Below are positions 43,589-52,546 of a DNA stretch of 64,000 bases, one piece after another (positions within the stretch are counted from its first letter, which is position 1; each line of letters begins with the position of its first letter). Location: assembly GCA_018266295.1 (NCBI GenBank), contig JAFEAQ010000010.1, forward strand, positions 147,157 to 211,156. The letters run 5' to 3'. The notes beneath the pieces were generated by a model. That model made no database searches. It saw nothing but the letters and a program-made list of their open reading frames with translations, and was not told the DNA's origin. The DNA is from Bdellovibrionales bacterium (lineage in GTDB: Bacteria > Bdellovibrionota > Bdellovibrionia > Bdellovibrionales > Bdellovibrionaceae). Both the position numbers and the translations under genes were made by a program.

Positions 43589-44524
43589 ATGAAACTATTT
43601 TCTTTAGCTTTGTCTGTATTGGTGGCCATGCCATTAACCTCTGCATTTGCTCAACAACAATCTGATGAGGCCCTCGATGAGTTCGAAGTTCTCACGGAAC
43701 AAATGCGCGAATATCAAGACGCTTACGAACGAGGTGATATCCTTAGCCCCCTGAAGGTTCAGCAATATGATACAGACGCTAAAGAAGTAAAACCCGAAGA
43801 AGCGTTTGAGGACTATAAATCCGCGGTCACAGATCGCTACTATGGTTATCAACTCTTTATTATGGTGAATAAATCTGTCAGCAGTAAATCCAGCAAAGAA
43901 CGCGACCCCAATGTTTTGCAGCCGCAGACAATGTATATCTTTGCTCGTAAAGGCGATGAGATCAAGCTTCGCGGTGTCTTGCCGGTATCAACTGGCAAAG
44001 AGCCGGCTCCAGGCAAAAGCGACACGCACGAAGGCTTTATGCGCGTACAAAGCGCTCAAGCAACCTACACTTCACGCAAATTCGGCGAAGCGATGCCTTT
44101 CAGCCTTTGGTTTGAATCCGAATACGGAACTGCGATCCACCAGACTTTGCAAACTCGTTGTGACCAATTGATCGGCCGCCGCGCTTCTGCAGGTTGCATT
44201 CGTCTTTGCCCAGGGGATGCTGAGAAAGTTTTCCGCGTCGTGACTTCTGGCGACTACCCACGCAGTTCAGCAATCGTTTTACTTGATAAAAAAACCGGCG
44301 TTCCAGTTTCTCGCGGTCTTGCGAAGGCATTAACAAAAGCTTCTAAAGACGGTTACATCACACCGAAAGTCATCCGTGGCTTCCCAGTGATGGTTCGCGT
44401 GATTGATGGTAACACTCCAGAGAAAGTTCAAGAGATGCAAATGTTGCTTCAGAACCCTTCTCAAGGTTTCCAGCGTTACTTTAAGCCAATCGGCTCCCAA
44501 GTCATGCAAGGTCTTTCGATTTAA
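43589..44524 (+). CDS. Periplasmic L,D-transpeptidase (YkuD family)
   Basis: 311 residues from ATG 43589 with a signal peptide (LFSLALSVLVAMPLTSAFAQ). An acidic helical region (about 20-90) leads into the YkuD domain, whose signature AIHQTLQTRCDQ-x-GRRASAGCIRLCP contains the catalytic His and the nucleophilic Cys of SAGCIRL. It cross-links or attaches proteins to peptidoglycan, or makes 3-3 links; a periplasm-facing wall enzyme is of special interest in a predator. It is monocistronic with a strong terminator. Confidence 0.92.
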   Translation: MKLFSLALSVLVAMPLTSAFAQQQSDEALDEFEVLTEQMREYQDAYERGDILSPLKVQQYDTDAKEVKPEEAFEDYKSAVTDRYYGYQLFIMVNKSVSSKSSKERDPNVLQPQTMYIFARKGDEIKLRGVLPVSTGKEPAPGKSDTHEGFMRVQSAQATYTSRKFGEAMPFSLWFESEYGTAIHQTLQTRCDQLIGRRASAGCIRLCPGDAEKVFRVVTSGDYPRSSAIVLLDKKTGVPVSRGLAKALTKASKDGYITPKVIRGFPVMVRVIDGNTPEKVQEMQMLLQNPSQGFQRYFKPIGSQVMQGLSI

Positions 44525-44546
44525 AACTTAAAGTAGCTTCGTAATA

Positions 44547-44576
44547 AAAAAGCCGGTATCTCTACCGGCTTTTTTA
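44547..44576. terminator. Bidirectional terminator
   Basis: AAAA-AGCCGGTA-TCTC-TACCGGCT-TTTTT: a perfect 8-bp stem with tetraloop and runs of A/T on both sides, placed between the convergent L,D-transpeptidase gene and the small gene ending at 44577. Confidence 0.92.
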
Positions 44577-44849
44577 TTATTTCAGCATCTTTGCAAGCGC
44601 TTCCTGATCTTCTTTATCCTCAGGAACGAGCCACTCCGGCGGAACGTTCTCGACCACATAGGCCCAGGAACTTTTTAACATGGGCTTGGCCAGTGGTTTG
44701 GCATTCAGGTCTTTTAGCAACTGCAGATGCCTTAATAAAATTGTTCGAGTGGGTTTATAAAATCCCTCAGCATCCTTTCCGGCGTTGGTGATTTCTTCAG
44801 AGGCCTCGGCCTTTTCTAGAAGTGACTTAAAAAAATGCTCTAAACTCAT
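44577..44849 (-). CDS. Hypothetical soluble protein, 90 residues
   Basis: It is helical and charged with no signal peptide or membrane helix: SLEHFFKSLLEKAEASEEI, TRTILLRHLQLLKDLNAKPL, then WAYVVENVPPEWLVPEDKED and a final helix EALAKML. No family was recognised. It lies 18 bases from the end of the monohaem protein gene and probably shares its transcript. A G-containing Shine-Dalgarno sequence was not obvious. It is probably real, as its frame is free of competing frames. Confidence 0.6.
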   Translation of the reverse strand: MSLEHFFKSLLEKAEASEEITNAGKDAEGFYKPTRTILLRHLQLLKDLNAKPLAKPMLKSSWAYVVENVPPEWLVPEDKEDQEALAKMLK

Positions 44850-44867
44850 ATTGAGAGCATCGTATAT

Positions 44868-46004
44868 TTAATCCACCTTCTTCACAAGCTCTTCCATGGT
44901 CTTGAGTTCTTTAGCAACTTCTGCTGGGATATGCGTTCCGCTGGTTCCGGTATACGCCATCGTCACCAGTTCTTGATAATCGGCAAGGCATTTCTTGGCG
45001 ATCGGATTTTTTGGAAACTCCAGGACACATTGTTTCAAGTAGAGTTCTGGCATCGAGTAAGACAGTTGATGGCTATAACGGGCCTCACAGAAAGACAGCC
45101 AATATAAAATATCCGGCTTAATGTGCGTGCCGGGATTCGCCTGTAAATACTCATACAAAATACTAGAAATTTTAAGATACTGAATCTGGCGCTCTGGACT
45201 ATTATAACTAAAATTACCGTTGAGCTCCTCTTTCAAGTTTGATTCGACATATTTTCGCACATCAGCTTCTTCCTTCGCCGAGAACTCCGGATATTTTTCT
45301 TTCTTCATTTTTAGCGCGGCGGATTTCAGCCCCTCGATCTTTTCATGTAAGCTTTTTGGCAGTTTTGAATTCTTAAGATCCCCTTCCAGCGCTTTTGCAA
45401 GATCATCCATACTTCGACGGACCCGGACAAAATAAAACAACTGTCTTGTCACAGTCTTTTCTAGACTATCCACCGTGACCTGATTGGCAGGATAACCGTC
45501 GAGGGCCTTTTGATAAAGCTTCATCGCTTCATCAAAATTACGAATAACAAAAAGGAACTCCGCTTCTTCGAAGGGATTGGTGAGAATATGTCCCTGATTT
45601 AGCGTCGTCAGATGAGTGCTCATCGCAGGCAACTGTGTATGGCAGTTCATGCAAACCGACAAGGTCGACTTCAACATCCAGAGCGAGTAATCTTTATTAC
45701 CTGCTAAAAAAACCTGATCCACTTCTTTCAGCTGCTGGGAGAGAACTTTTCCGGAAATTTCAAATCCCGATCGTTTGATCTGAGTCTCGTGATTGATACT
45801 CTTACTGACTTCAATCATATGCTTCAGAGATTTATCAATCGCCGGTGCATTTTTAGGATCGCTGAAGGCAGTTTCTGAAACTATGAATGGTTTCAGAGTA
45901 AAGATTTCGTTAAACATTTGGTTCATTAGCGGCTTGACTTCCGCAACAGCGACGACAGTTAAGCTTCCAAGAAGCAGGCCAAGAAGCATCTTAAATTTTG
46001 TCAT
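44868..46004 (-). CDS. Periplasmic monohaem c-type cytochrome-like protein with TPR-like helices
   Basis: 378 residues from the ATG at 46004, following GGGGGA; the GTG at 46016 is less likely. Signal peptide (MLLGLLLGSLTVVAVA). A single haem-attachment motif CMNCH lies near residue 122, preceded by a helical region (LKHMIEVSKSINHETQIK) as in cytochrome c-prime-like bundles. The remaining 250 residues are helix repeats (NFDEAMKLYQKALDGYP, ISSILYEYLQANPGTH, LYLKQCVLEFPKNPIAKKCL), suggesting tetratricopeptide-type scaffolding. It may receive electrons or sense redox or NO in the periplasm; no partner oxidase is nearby. Confidence 0.78.
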   Translation of the reverse strand: MTKFKMLLGLLLGSLTVVAVAEVKPLMNQMFNEIFTLKPFIVSETAFSDPKNAPAIDKSLKHMIEVSKSINHETQIKRSGFEISGKVLSQQLKEVDQVFLAGNKDYSLWMLKSTLSVCMNCHTQLPAMSTHLTTLNQGHILTNPFEEAEFLFVIRNFDEAMKLYQKALDGYPANQVTVDSLEKTVTRQLFYFVRVRRSMDDLAKALEGDLKNSKLPKSLHEKIEGLKSAALKMKKEKYPEFSAKEEADVRKYVESNLKEELNGNFSYNSPERQIQYLKISSILYEYLQANPGTHIKPDILYWLSFCEARYSHQLSYSMPELYLKQCVLEFPKNPIAKKCLADYQELVTMAYTGTSGTHIPAEVAKELKTMEELVKKVD

Positions 46005-46060
46005 ATTTTCCCCCACTCAACTATAGTGCCAGCAACCAGCAAAAATCGTGAAATTGTATT

Positions 46061-46624
46061 TTAATTCAAATGAGGGCTGTGACTTTTTGTCTCAAGTCTC
46101 TGACCAAACGTCTCGGAAAAATGTCGAACCTCTTGCCAGTTGGTATATTCATAATCTTTCGAGAAATCTGTCGGAGCACCAGCTTTGCGGGCGATTCTCT
46201 TCATAATAATTTTAGTCAGCCAATTATATTGAGAGTAAAGTAATGCTCCGGGAAAAATCGTCCACTGCTGCGGAACCCACTTTGTGGTTGCAAAGAAGTC
46301 TTGGACGATCTTACGTTCTTCAGCTTGAACCTTTGGATCTTTTTGTAAAACACCAAGACAGACCGAGAAGAAAGCTGTTGGTACGGATTTAAGCGCTTCG
46401 TGATTTCGTCGCACCCACCGTCTTAGTGTCCGAGGGAAGGAGCCCAAATAGACAGGCCCGCCGACGATGATAGCATCATACTCCCCTTTGCTAATAAGTA
46501 CACTCTGTTCGCTGTTATATAGGTCCGTCCAATGGCCCATTCTCTGAAAGTGATTGGCAATGTCATTAGCAATCTTTTCCGTTTGTCCGTTTTTGGTTCT
46601 GTACACTATCAGAATATCAGCCAT
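46061..46624 (-). CDS. HemG-like flavodoxin (menaquinone-dependent protoporphyrinogen oxidase type)
   Basis: 187 residues with a flavodoxin fold: the FMN phosphate loop YRTKNGQTEKIAN (8-20), the middle loop VGGPVYLGSFPRTL and later AFFSVCL. The C-terminal part (GALLYSQYNWLTKIIMKRIA, TNWQEVRHFSETF) matches the long-loop region of HemG, which oxidises protoporphyrinogen IX with quinone at the membrane. This makes a haem-synthesis role more likely than a general electron carrier. It lies between a monohaem protein gene and a secreted-protein gene on the same strand. hemG symbol withheld because no other haem gene is adjacent. Confidence 0.8.
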   Translation of the reverse strand: MADILIVYRTKNGQTEKIANDIANHFQRMGHWTDLYNSEQSVLISKGEYDAIIVGGPVYLGSFPRTLRRWVRRNHEALKSVPTAFFSVCLGVLQKDPKVQAEERKIVQDFFATTKWVPQQWTIFPGALLYSQYNWLTKIIMKRIARKAGAPTDFSKDYEYTNWQEVRHFSETFGQRLETKSHSPHLN

Positions 46625-46628
46625 CGTC

Positions 46629-46973
46629 TTATCTCGCGACAGAGAAGGTCGTTGGGTTACGAATCATAAAGGTCTCATGGGGTTGCAACCCGAGCTCTTC
46701 ATAAGAATAATTGAGTTCCTGACCGTAGTAATATAATGCCAAGCAAGGGTCGAAATCTACCCGGACAAATGTCAATAAGGTGACTGAACCCGAAGATTCT
46801 TTATGAACGACAAAGCTGTTTTTCCATGTACATCCACTGCTTCGCACTTGAATGCGCACTCCTTCAGGAGATGTCATGGAGCCCAAAAGGGACTCCACCA
46901 CTGGTTTCATTGGCTCTGCAAAACTGTTAAAAGAACTCAAAAATAACAAAATTGTAATAAAAAGTGTTTTCAT
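46629..46973 (-). CDS. Small secreted protein of unknown function
   Basis: 114 residues from the ATG at 46973, giving a signal peptide KTLFITILLFLSSFNSFA. The mature part is strand-rich with two cysteines 28 residues apart (SGCTWKNSF, DPCLALYYYG), possibly a disulfide, and ends MIRNPTTFSVAR. It lies between the HemG-like gene (4 bases away) and a CBS-pair gene (8 bases away), so it is an operon member. No family recognised. Confidence 0.65.
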   Translation of the reverse strand: MKTLFITILLFLSSFNSFAEPMKPVVESLLGSMTSPEGVRIQVRSSGCTWKNSFVVHKESSGSVTLLTFVRVDFDPCLALYYYGQELNYSYEELGLQPHETFMIRNPTTFSVAR

Positions 46974-46981
46974 AATACCTT

Positions 46982-47389
46982 CTAGTTGAGACGTGTTTGA
47001 CACAAATCACTGAGTGCACGGCAAGCATCCGTTGTTGTGAAGATGCCCACTAGGTGGCCATTATCAACAATTAAAGCACTGCCAACTTTTCTTTCAGCAA
47101 GCTCCGCACTGACATCGCTAATGGGAGTCGTCGGCTTCGTCACATAAGGAATCTCTTCGTAGATATCTTTCACTTTAGCATGGCGGGCATCAAAACCAGT
47201 CAGCGACATCGCATATTTGACATCGCGATCGCTGAGGATACCATATCTTTGCCCCTCGACAACGACGACCGGCAGATGACGAATACCATGTTTTTTCATC
47301 ACTTGGCTTGCTTCTTCAATCGTTGACTCTGCATTGATCGCATAAGGCGTTGTTGTCATGTATTTTTGAATTTGGGGAATCGCTTTCAT
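46982..47389 (-). CDS. CBS-domain pair protein
   Basis: 135 residues that are just two CBS motifs (Bateman module). First: KYMTTTPYAINAESTIEEAS, HGIRHLPVV, YGILSDRDV. Second: VKDIYEEIPYVTKPTTPISD, RKVGSALIVDNGHLVGIFTTTD. Such modules bind AMP, ATP or other nucleotides and respond to energy state. It overlaps by 4 bases the lipocalin-like gene upstream in its transcript. A second stand-alone CBS pair lies at 52547. Confidence 0.92.
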   Translation of the reverse strand: MKAIPQIQKYMTTTPYAINAESTIEEASQVMKKHGIRHLPVVVVEGQRYGILSDRDVKYAMSLTGFDARHAKVKDIYEEIPYVTKPTTPISDVSAELAERKVGSALIVDNGHLVGIFTTTDACRALSDLCQTRLN

Positions 47390-47805
47390 AGGACCTCCGT
47401 AAAAACGTATATCAACTCTTCATCGGCAAGCTGCAAATGCAAGAGGATTTCGTTGTTGTTAATTTCAATCACGTTCAATGTCTCGCGCCCCACTTGCATG
47501 TCCGGATCTTGCGCACAATCTGGGCTATTTAATGGATTCACGGAAAACACGATCTCGTGAAGTTTATTATTCAAAATTTCATAATGAGCGAATCTCTCAC
47601 AAAATCCGCTTTCTCCGGCTCGATCCCAAAAGAGGCGATCCGTGCCGTTATTAAAAAATGTTAAAAAGAGATTCAATTTTGGATTTAAAGGCGGAACCCG
47701 CTCACCATGGTAGATCATCTCTGTCAGCTTCCATTGGCCCACCGGGTTTTCTTGAGCAAAACAAGGAGAGCAAAATAAAAGCAATGCCGTGACCAAGAGT
47801 CTCAT
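47386..47805 (-). CDS. Small secreted lipocalin-like protein
   Basis: 139 residues from the ATG at 47805 (an in-frame ATG at 47814 is the alternative). Signal peptide (RLLVTALLLFCSPCFA), then NPVGQWKLTEMIYHGERV, an opening typical of the lipocalin-like META/DUF306-type small barrels (G-x-W motif). Two cysteines (GFCERF, PDCAQDP) may pair. Its start codon overlaps the stop of the metalloprotease gene in ATGA fashion, and it overlaps the CBS gene, so it is a coupled operon member. Confidence 0.7.
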   Translation of the reverse strand: MRLLVTALLLFCSPCFAQENPVGQWKLTEMIYHGERVPPLNPKLNLFLTFFNNGTDRLFWDRAGESGFCERFAHYEILNNKLHEIVFSVNPLNSPDCAQDPDMQVGRETLNVIEINNNEILLHLQLADEELIYVFTEVL

Positions 47806-49163
47806 AGATCCCACCCGCGTTTTTTCATCTCATCACGGATGATTTTCTGAGTCTCAGGAGTCTCTTTAGAAGAAACCTCCAGCAATTCCTTTTTAAAGGA
47901 CTCAAAATCCGAGAAGTAATTCAAGCGAAGTAAGGTTTTCCAAGCAATCTCAAGACCTTGATCTTTGCCCAATTGCTTTTGCAAAGCCCATAAGAGCCCT
48001 GAAATAATGCCTGAGTCATGATAGAGCCCGCCGTTTACTTCAGCAAACTGCATGTCATTTTCGACAGTTCTTTTAAATGGAGCTTTTTTGTAAGAAGCTT
48101 CTCCCATCCGTGGATTATTTAACTGCACAGCGGTTAAGAAGTCGGCAAAAGCTTCATTCAGGGATCCCCCTTGTTTTTCATAAGGCAAACCCGCCACCGC
48201 CTGAATCACCGCGTGCATGGTTTCGTGGGTCACGATAGATGGGTCCATCGGGATCTTTTCAAAGGTATCACCGTCCCCTTCACCGAGACGAATTTTTTGC
48301 TGAAAATAAAAGGCCGTATTGGTTTTATCCGGAAAGCCTTTTTGCGTTTCGGCCTCAAGGACGAATGGAAGTTTTACTTGCAAAGTTTTTTCCGCCCATT
48401 GAAGAGCTTGATTCATATAGAAAAAGACCTGCACTTGGGAAAAGCGCACATCTGTCACCGCAAAATTAAGTTCGTTATTCTCTCCAGGCTGAGCCACGGT
48501 GTCGGCCTCGGTCGAGAGCTTTATTTGAGTGGTCGAAAGTTCTTTATTATTTAGAAGGCCTTGAATAACCACCTTCTGCAATTGGCTTTTCAGCGGACCG
48601 TTGGGAAAAATATGAGCGGTGGCATCGATAAACCCAGAGCCTAAACGCCTTTGCAGAACGATTTCCATGTTATAGTCCACGTAAACCCCTTGCAAAGTGC
48701 CGTCGGCTTCTTCAAAGATCATTTTCCATAAGACTTGCGGCTCTTCATCTGCAATCCACGGAATACTGAGGCTTGGACCTTCTATTAAATTATCACGGCT
48801 AAACTGTTCATGGGATTTAAGGAAGTAAGAGAGCACAAAAGGTTTTTGCGCTCTCATGAGAAGCAGATCGCGGCGGACTGACAACGGGATTGCCGACATC
48901 CAGCGATAGTCAATAAATTCGGCCTGACCCTTCTCGGAAATTTTCTTGTAGTAACTGCCTTCGACTTCGACGCCTTCAATTTTTTGCGTCTCTAGCAAAA
49001 GCTCTTGCTGTCCTATCGGGAGGGAGTTTTCATTTGAAACTCCCGGAGGTGTGGCCGGAGCAGATCCCTGCCCCGTCCACCGAGTGCTCGTCCAAAGAGT
49101 GACTTGCGTGCAAGAGGTCACTGACACCAAAGCCACAATTCCTACGATCCAGCGCTTATCCAT
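47802..49163 (-). CDS. Gluzincin-type metalloprotease lipoprotein
   Basis: 453 residues from the ATG at 49163, after GGGGGTG. A lipobox (VALVSVTSC) suggests lipid anchoring. The N-terminal half is a strand-rich propeptide-like region. The C-terminal half has the zinc motif THETMHAVIQ (HExxH) and, about 22 residues later, SLNEAFADFLT supplying the Glu ligand, as in thermolysin-like (M4/M36-like) gluzincins; a later DSGIISGLLWAL helix fits the family. It may be an outer-membrane-associated protease active on prey or surface proteins. It heads a run that continues with the lipocalin-like and CBS genes. Confidence 0.82.
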   Translation of the reverse strand: MDKRWIVGIVALVSVTSCTQVTLWTSTRWTGQGSAPATPPGVSNENSLPIGQQELLLETQKIEGVEVEGSYYKKISEKGQAEFIDYRWMSAIPLSVRRDLLLMRAQKPFVLSYFLKSHEQFSRDNLIEGPSLSIPWIADEEPQVLWKMIFEEADGTLQGVYVDYNMEIVLQRRLGSGFIDATAHIFPNGPLKSQLQKVVIQGLLNNKELSTTQIKLSTEADTVAQPGENNELNFAVTDVRFSQVQVFFYMNQALQWAEKTLQVKLPFVLEAETQKGFPDKTNTAFYFQQKIRLGEGDGDTFEKIPMDPSIVTHETMHAVIQAVAGLPYEKQGGSLNEAFADFLTAVQLNNPRMGEASYKKAPFKRTVENDMQFAEVNGGLYHDSGIISGLLWALQKQLGKDQGLEIAWKTLLRLNYFSDFESFKKELLEVSSKETPETQKIIRDEMKKRGWDL

Positions 49164-49190
49164 AAACACCCCCGACAGTTCCTTGAAGCC

Positions 49191-49610
49191 CTACTCGATG
49201 TTCATGACTTTTGTAAGATATGTGCCGTCGCCATTCAGGAATTTCAAGTTGTGGGTTCCAGAGGCGAGTTTGCCAATGCGAATTTCTTTACTGAAAGGAA
49301 CAAGCACCATGATGCACATGCCTTGGCTGACCGTCGCATAGGACTGAATTTCATGATTGAAAGTATCGATGTGTTTTACATCGGCTCCTTTCCATGAATA
49401 ACAGCCGTTTGGAAAAAGGCCGCTGGCAACAACGTAGGCATCAGCGCTGGAGTCGAAGCCACCAGGGACGTAAACCTCGTTCAGGCCGATCGCCACGTCT
49501 TTTGTTGCCGGCGCGGCCACCGTGGAAGCGGCATTTGCAGAATTTGAAATGACTAAGAGCAAAGCAGATGCAGTGATGAATTGAAATGTAGATTTAAAAA
49601 AGTTTTCCAT
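49191..49610 (-). CDS. Secreted protein of unknown function
   Basis: 139 residues from the ATG at 49610, preceded by GGGGGAACC; the frame's longer 5' extension to 49697 lacks support. Signal peptide (ITASALLLVISNSANA). The mature domain is strand-rich (VAIGLNEVYVPGGFDSSADAY, GCYSWKGADVKHI, QGMCIMVLVPFSKEIRIGKL, HNLKFLNGDGTYLTKV) with two cysteines 31 residues apart. It resembles small surface-exposed beta-sandwich proteins. It is 21 bases upstream of the metalloprotease gene, so possibly its partner. Confidence 0.7.
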   Translation of the reverse strand: MENFFKSTFQFITASALLLVISNSANAASTVAAPATKDVAIGLNEVYVPGGFDSSADAYVVASGLFPNGCYSWKGADVKHIDTFNHEIQSYATVSQGMCIMVLVPFSKEIRIGKLASGTHNLKFLNGDGTYLTKVMNIE

Positions 49611-49788
49611 GGTTCCCCCAAAGTTGATGTTTTTTTCCGTCATCCTGATGACGTCGGATACAAACCCTTTGAGCAAGACCGGTGCCAACCGTCTCAAGAG
49701 GAGAATTCAGAAAACAACATCGAGTTTGAGACAGAACAGCCCAAACCCGACGGGAACCTCGAGACGTTATGTCTCGAAAACAAAGACT

Positions 49789-50913
49789 TTAATTTTTAGG
49801 AAGTTTTTTTGGCAGTTGAATGACAAAGCGCGTGTGCGGACTTTTTCGATCGTACTGAAGACTGCCGCCATTTTTATGAATAATCCCAACGGAAATACTT
49901 AAACCAAGCCCTGTTCCATACTGCACGCTTTTGGTCGAAAAAAATGGATTGAACATTTTCTTTTGAACTTCTTCAGGAATTCCAGCCCCGCTATCCGTGA
50001 TAATGATATCTATATTATGTTCATGTTCTTGAAGCTCGATCTTCACCCACTTTTGCGGCAACTGCTGAACAGCATCAAAGGAGTTGTTCAACAGATTCAC
50101 CAGAACCTGCACGATCTGATGACTGCGGCAGTCTATAATAAGATTCGGATCAATCACCGGCGTCTTCAGATCAACGCCGTGATTTTTAAATCGGTGCTGG
50201 CAAAGATCCAAAGCATCTTCAATCAGACTGAGCACGGGGACCTTGGCGGAAAGCTCCTGCTCTTGAGAATGATGAGCCATGGTCTTCATGCTGCGAACGA
50301 TTTTAGCAATTCTCTGTCCTGTGACCTCGATCGTATCCGCGACCTTAAAGAGCTCCTCCTTATCCAAAGTCGGATCATTCAGCATGCTTTTAAGCATTTC
50401 AACCCGTCCTAAAATAACTCCTAAAGGATTATTGATTTCGTGAGTGATGGCGGCTGCCATCTCGCCGATCGCGGAAAGTCTGGAGGCTGCCACAAGTTTT
50501 TCCTGCTGCTCAAGAATGGTCTGCTGGGCTTTTTTAAGGTCCGTGATTTCATAGCGAATGGACAGGTATTGACTGATTTTTCCGTCGTCGCCTAAAAAAG
50601 GAACGATCGTCGTATAAACCCAGTAAAGATCGCCGTTCTTCTTGCGATTGCAGACCTCACCTCGCCAAACCTTGCCGCTCGCAATGGTTTTCCAGAGGTC
50701 GATGAAAAACTCTTTTGGGTGGGATCCGGAGTTTACAATACGGTGGGTTTTGCCCAAAAGCTCCTCGCGATTATAGCCTGAAACCTCGCAGAACTTGTCA
50801 TTCACATAGATTATAACGCCTTTGGCGTCGGTGCTGGCAACAATCGCGGCCTGATCCAGGGCGTATTTCTGATCCTCAAGTTTCTTAATGAGAGACTGTG
50901 TTAAAATCGGCAT
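49789..50913 (-). CDS. PAS-domain histidine kinase
   Basis: 374 residues from the ATG at 50913, preceded by AAAGGG. It has no membrane helix, so it is cytoplasmic. A PAS domain with PAC tail (about 15-128: VIIYVNDKFCEVSGY, ELLGKTHRIVNSG, DLYWVYTTIVPFL) leads through a coiled coil (AQQTILEQQEKL) to HisKA with phosphorylated His158 (AAAITHEINNPLG) and an HATPase with NLLNNSFDAV, DSGAGIP and GTGLGLSIS. The H-box HEINNPL is typical of NtrB-like kinases, matching the divergent NtrC-type regulator just upstream. It probably senses a cytoplasmic redox or ligand signal. Confidence 0.93.
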   Translation of the reverse strand: MPILTQSLIKKLEDQKYALDQAAIVASTDAKGVIIYVNDKFCEVSGYNREELLGKTHRIVNSGSHPKEFFIDLWKTIASGKVWRGEVCNRKKNGDLYWVYTTIVPFLGDDGKISQYLSIRYEITDLKKAQQTILEQQEKLVAASRLSAIGEMAAAITHEINNPLGVILGRVEMLKSMLNDPTLDKEELFKVADTIEVTGQRIAKIVRSMKTMAHHSQEQELSAKVPVLSLIEDALDLCQHRFKNHGVDLKTPVIDPNLIIDCRSHQIVQVLVNLLNNSFDAVQQLPQKWVKIELQEHEHNIDIIITDSGAGIPEEVQKKMFNPFFSTKSVQYGTGLGLSISVGIIHKNGGSLQYDRKSPHTRFVIQLPKKLPKN

Positions 50914-51026
50914 AAAACCCTTTCGAGACAATTTGACTCATGTTCCCTGAGCCCCACTCGCCATTCTTTGATTTACCCACTTCCTATGTTAAACCTAAAT
51001 ATAGGACTAACAAAAAGGAATCTATT

Positions 51027-52436
51027 TTGTCACAAGGTAATTTCGGCTCTATCGTGGTAGTTGATGATGACCCAGAAATGCTCTCGATGGTTCATGATCA
51101 TTTAAAACGCAGCGGTTATCAAGTCCGCGCTTTTAATAGCAGTGCGGAAGCCGTGAAATACCTGTCCTCCGGTGGTCTTGATGCCCTTGGAACGGAACTT
51201 CTGCTGACCGACCTACGCATGCCTGAAATCGACGGCTTAGATCTTTTGCAGCAGGTTCGCCGTCTGCCAAATCATTTTCCTGTCATTATTATGACCGCGT
51301 TTGCGACAGTAGATACGGCGATCGAAGGGCTTCGTCGCGGTGCTTTTGATTACATTACAAAGCCTTTTAAGCTTAATGAGCTTTCGCTCACGATCGAGCG
51401 CGCGCTGAATTTCTATCGCCTTAAAATGCAAAACCAAGTACTGAGCGCGGAAGTGCGCAGGTCTTGGGGCATTCAAGATATCGTCGGTAAGAGTGTCGCG
51501 ATGAAGAGTATTTTTGATCTGATTGATCGTGTCTCTTCAGCCAATTCGAGTATTCTGATCACAGGCGAAAGCGGCTCCGGCAAAGAAGTCGTTGCCCGCG
51601 CGATTCACAATCGCAGCCCGCGAGCACAAAAGCCTTTTATCGCTATTAACTGCACGGCCATCCCTGAGGATTTGCTGGAATCTGAGCTCTTTGGCCATGT
51701 CAAAGGCAGTTTCACCGGCGCCACAGGTGATAAGAAAGGTCTTTTTGAAGAAGCCGATGGCGGGACTCTTTTCTTAGATGAAATTGGCGACATGAATATT
51801 GGTCTTCAAGCAAAACTTCTGCGGGTTTTGCAAGAAAGAACTATTAAACCCGTCGGCAGCAATCAGCTTAAGAACATCGACGTCCGTGTCATCGCGGCGA
51901 CTCACAAAGATATGAAGAAAGCGATCATGAACGGCAGCTTCCGCGAAGACCTTTATTACCGCCTTGCCGTGATTCCAATCGTTGTTCCGCCTTTGCGTCA
52001 TCGCATGGAAGATATTCCGCTTTTAGCCCATCACTTCCTTCGCAAATACTCTGCGATCAATCATGGAAAGTCTTTAGGTTTCACCCAGGAAGCTTTGCAA
52101 AAACTGATGAGCATGCAATGGCCAGGAAATGTGCGTGAACTTGAAAACATGGTGGAACGCCTTGTGGTTTTATCCCATGGACCGCAGATTGAAGCCGCCG
52201 ACATTCCGGATGCAGATCAAACTTCACCAGAGCAATTCTTCGGTCAATCCACGTCGGACTCACCGACACTGCAAGAGCTTGAAAAACGCTACATGCAATT
52301 GATTCTTGAAAAAGTGGGCGGAAAAAAAGAAAAGGCCGCGCAGATTCTCGGCATCAATCGCCGGACTCTCTATCGCAAAGAACGTGAATACGGCTTTGTG
52401 CATGATGATGGTACTGAAGGCGAAGCCGACGAATAA
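51027..52436 (+). CDS. NtrC-family sigma-54-dependent response regulator
   Basis: The frame is open from ATG 50940, but that would leave only 26 bp to the divergent kinase start, so TTG 51027 (AAGGAATC upstream) is preferred; this is a judgement. About 469 residues: receiver with VVDDDPE, phosphoacceptor in [12 protein letters not shown] and Lys in ITKPF; a AAA+ domain with Walker [10 protein letters not shown], sigma-54 contact loop GSFTGA (usually GAFTGA), Walker [12 protein letters not shown], and [10 protein letters not shown]; and a Fis-type helix-turn-helix ([18 protein letters not shown]). With the kinase it forms a two-component system activating sigma-54 promoters. Confidence 0.92.
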   Translation: MSQGNFGSIVVVDDDPEMLSMVHDHLKRSGYQVRAFNSSAEAVKYLSSGGLDALGTELLLTDLRMPEIDGLDLLQQVRRLPNHFPVIIMTAFATVDTAIEGLRRGAFDYITKPFKLNELSLTIERALNFYRLKMQNQVLSAEVRRSWGIQDIVGKSVAMKSIFDLIDRVSSANSSILITGESGSGKEVVARAIHNRSPRAQKPFIAINCTAIPEDLLESELFGHVKGSFTGATGDKKGLFEEADGGTLFLDEIGDMNIGLQAKLLRVLQERTIKPVGSNQLKNIDVRVIAATHKDMKKAIMNGSFREDLYYRLAVIPIVVPPLRHRMEDIPLLAHHFLRKYSAINHGKSLGFTQEALQKLMSMQWPGNVRELENMVERLVVLSHGPQIEAADIPDADQTSPEQFFGQSTSDSPTLQELEKRYMQLILEKVGGKKEKAAQILGINRRTLYRKEREYGFVHDDGTEGEADE

Positions 52437-52546
52437 GTTTGAGACAATCCGTCAGTGATTTGGGAATAAAAGTCCCAAATCTCCTCTGAAAATCATTATA
52501 AGCCTGGCGCCGGTTTTGCAGTGTTTTCATCCTAGAAGGAGAAATT

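Noticed and set aside
49760..49776. Terminator after the PAS kinase gene
   Set aside because: CGAGAC-GTTAT-GTCTCG can pair, but the stem is only 6 bp and no T run follows on the needed strand.
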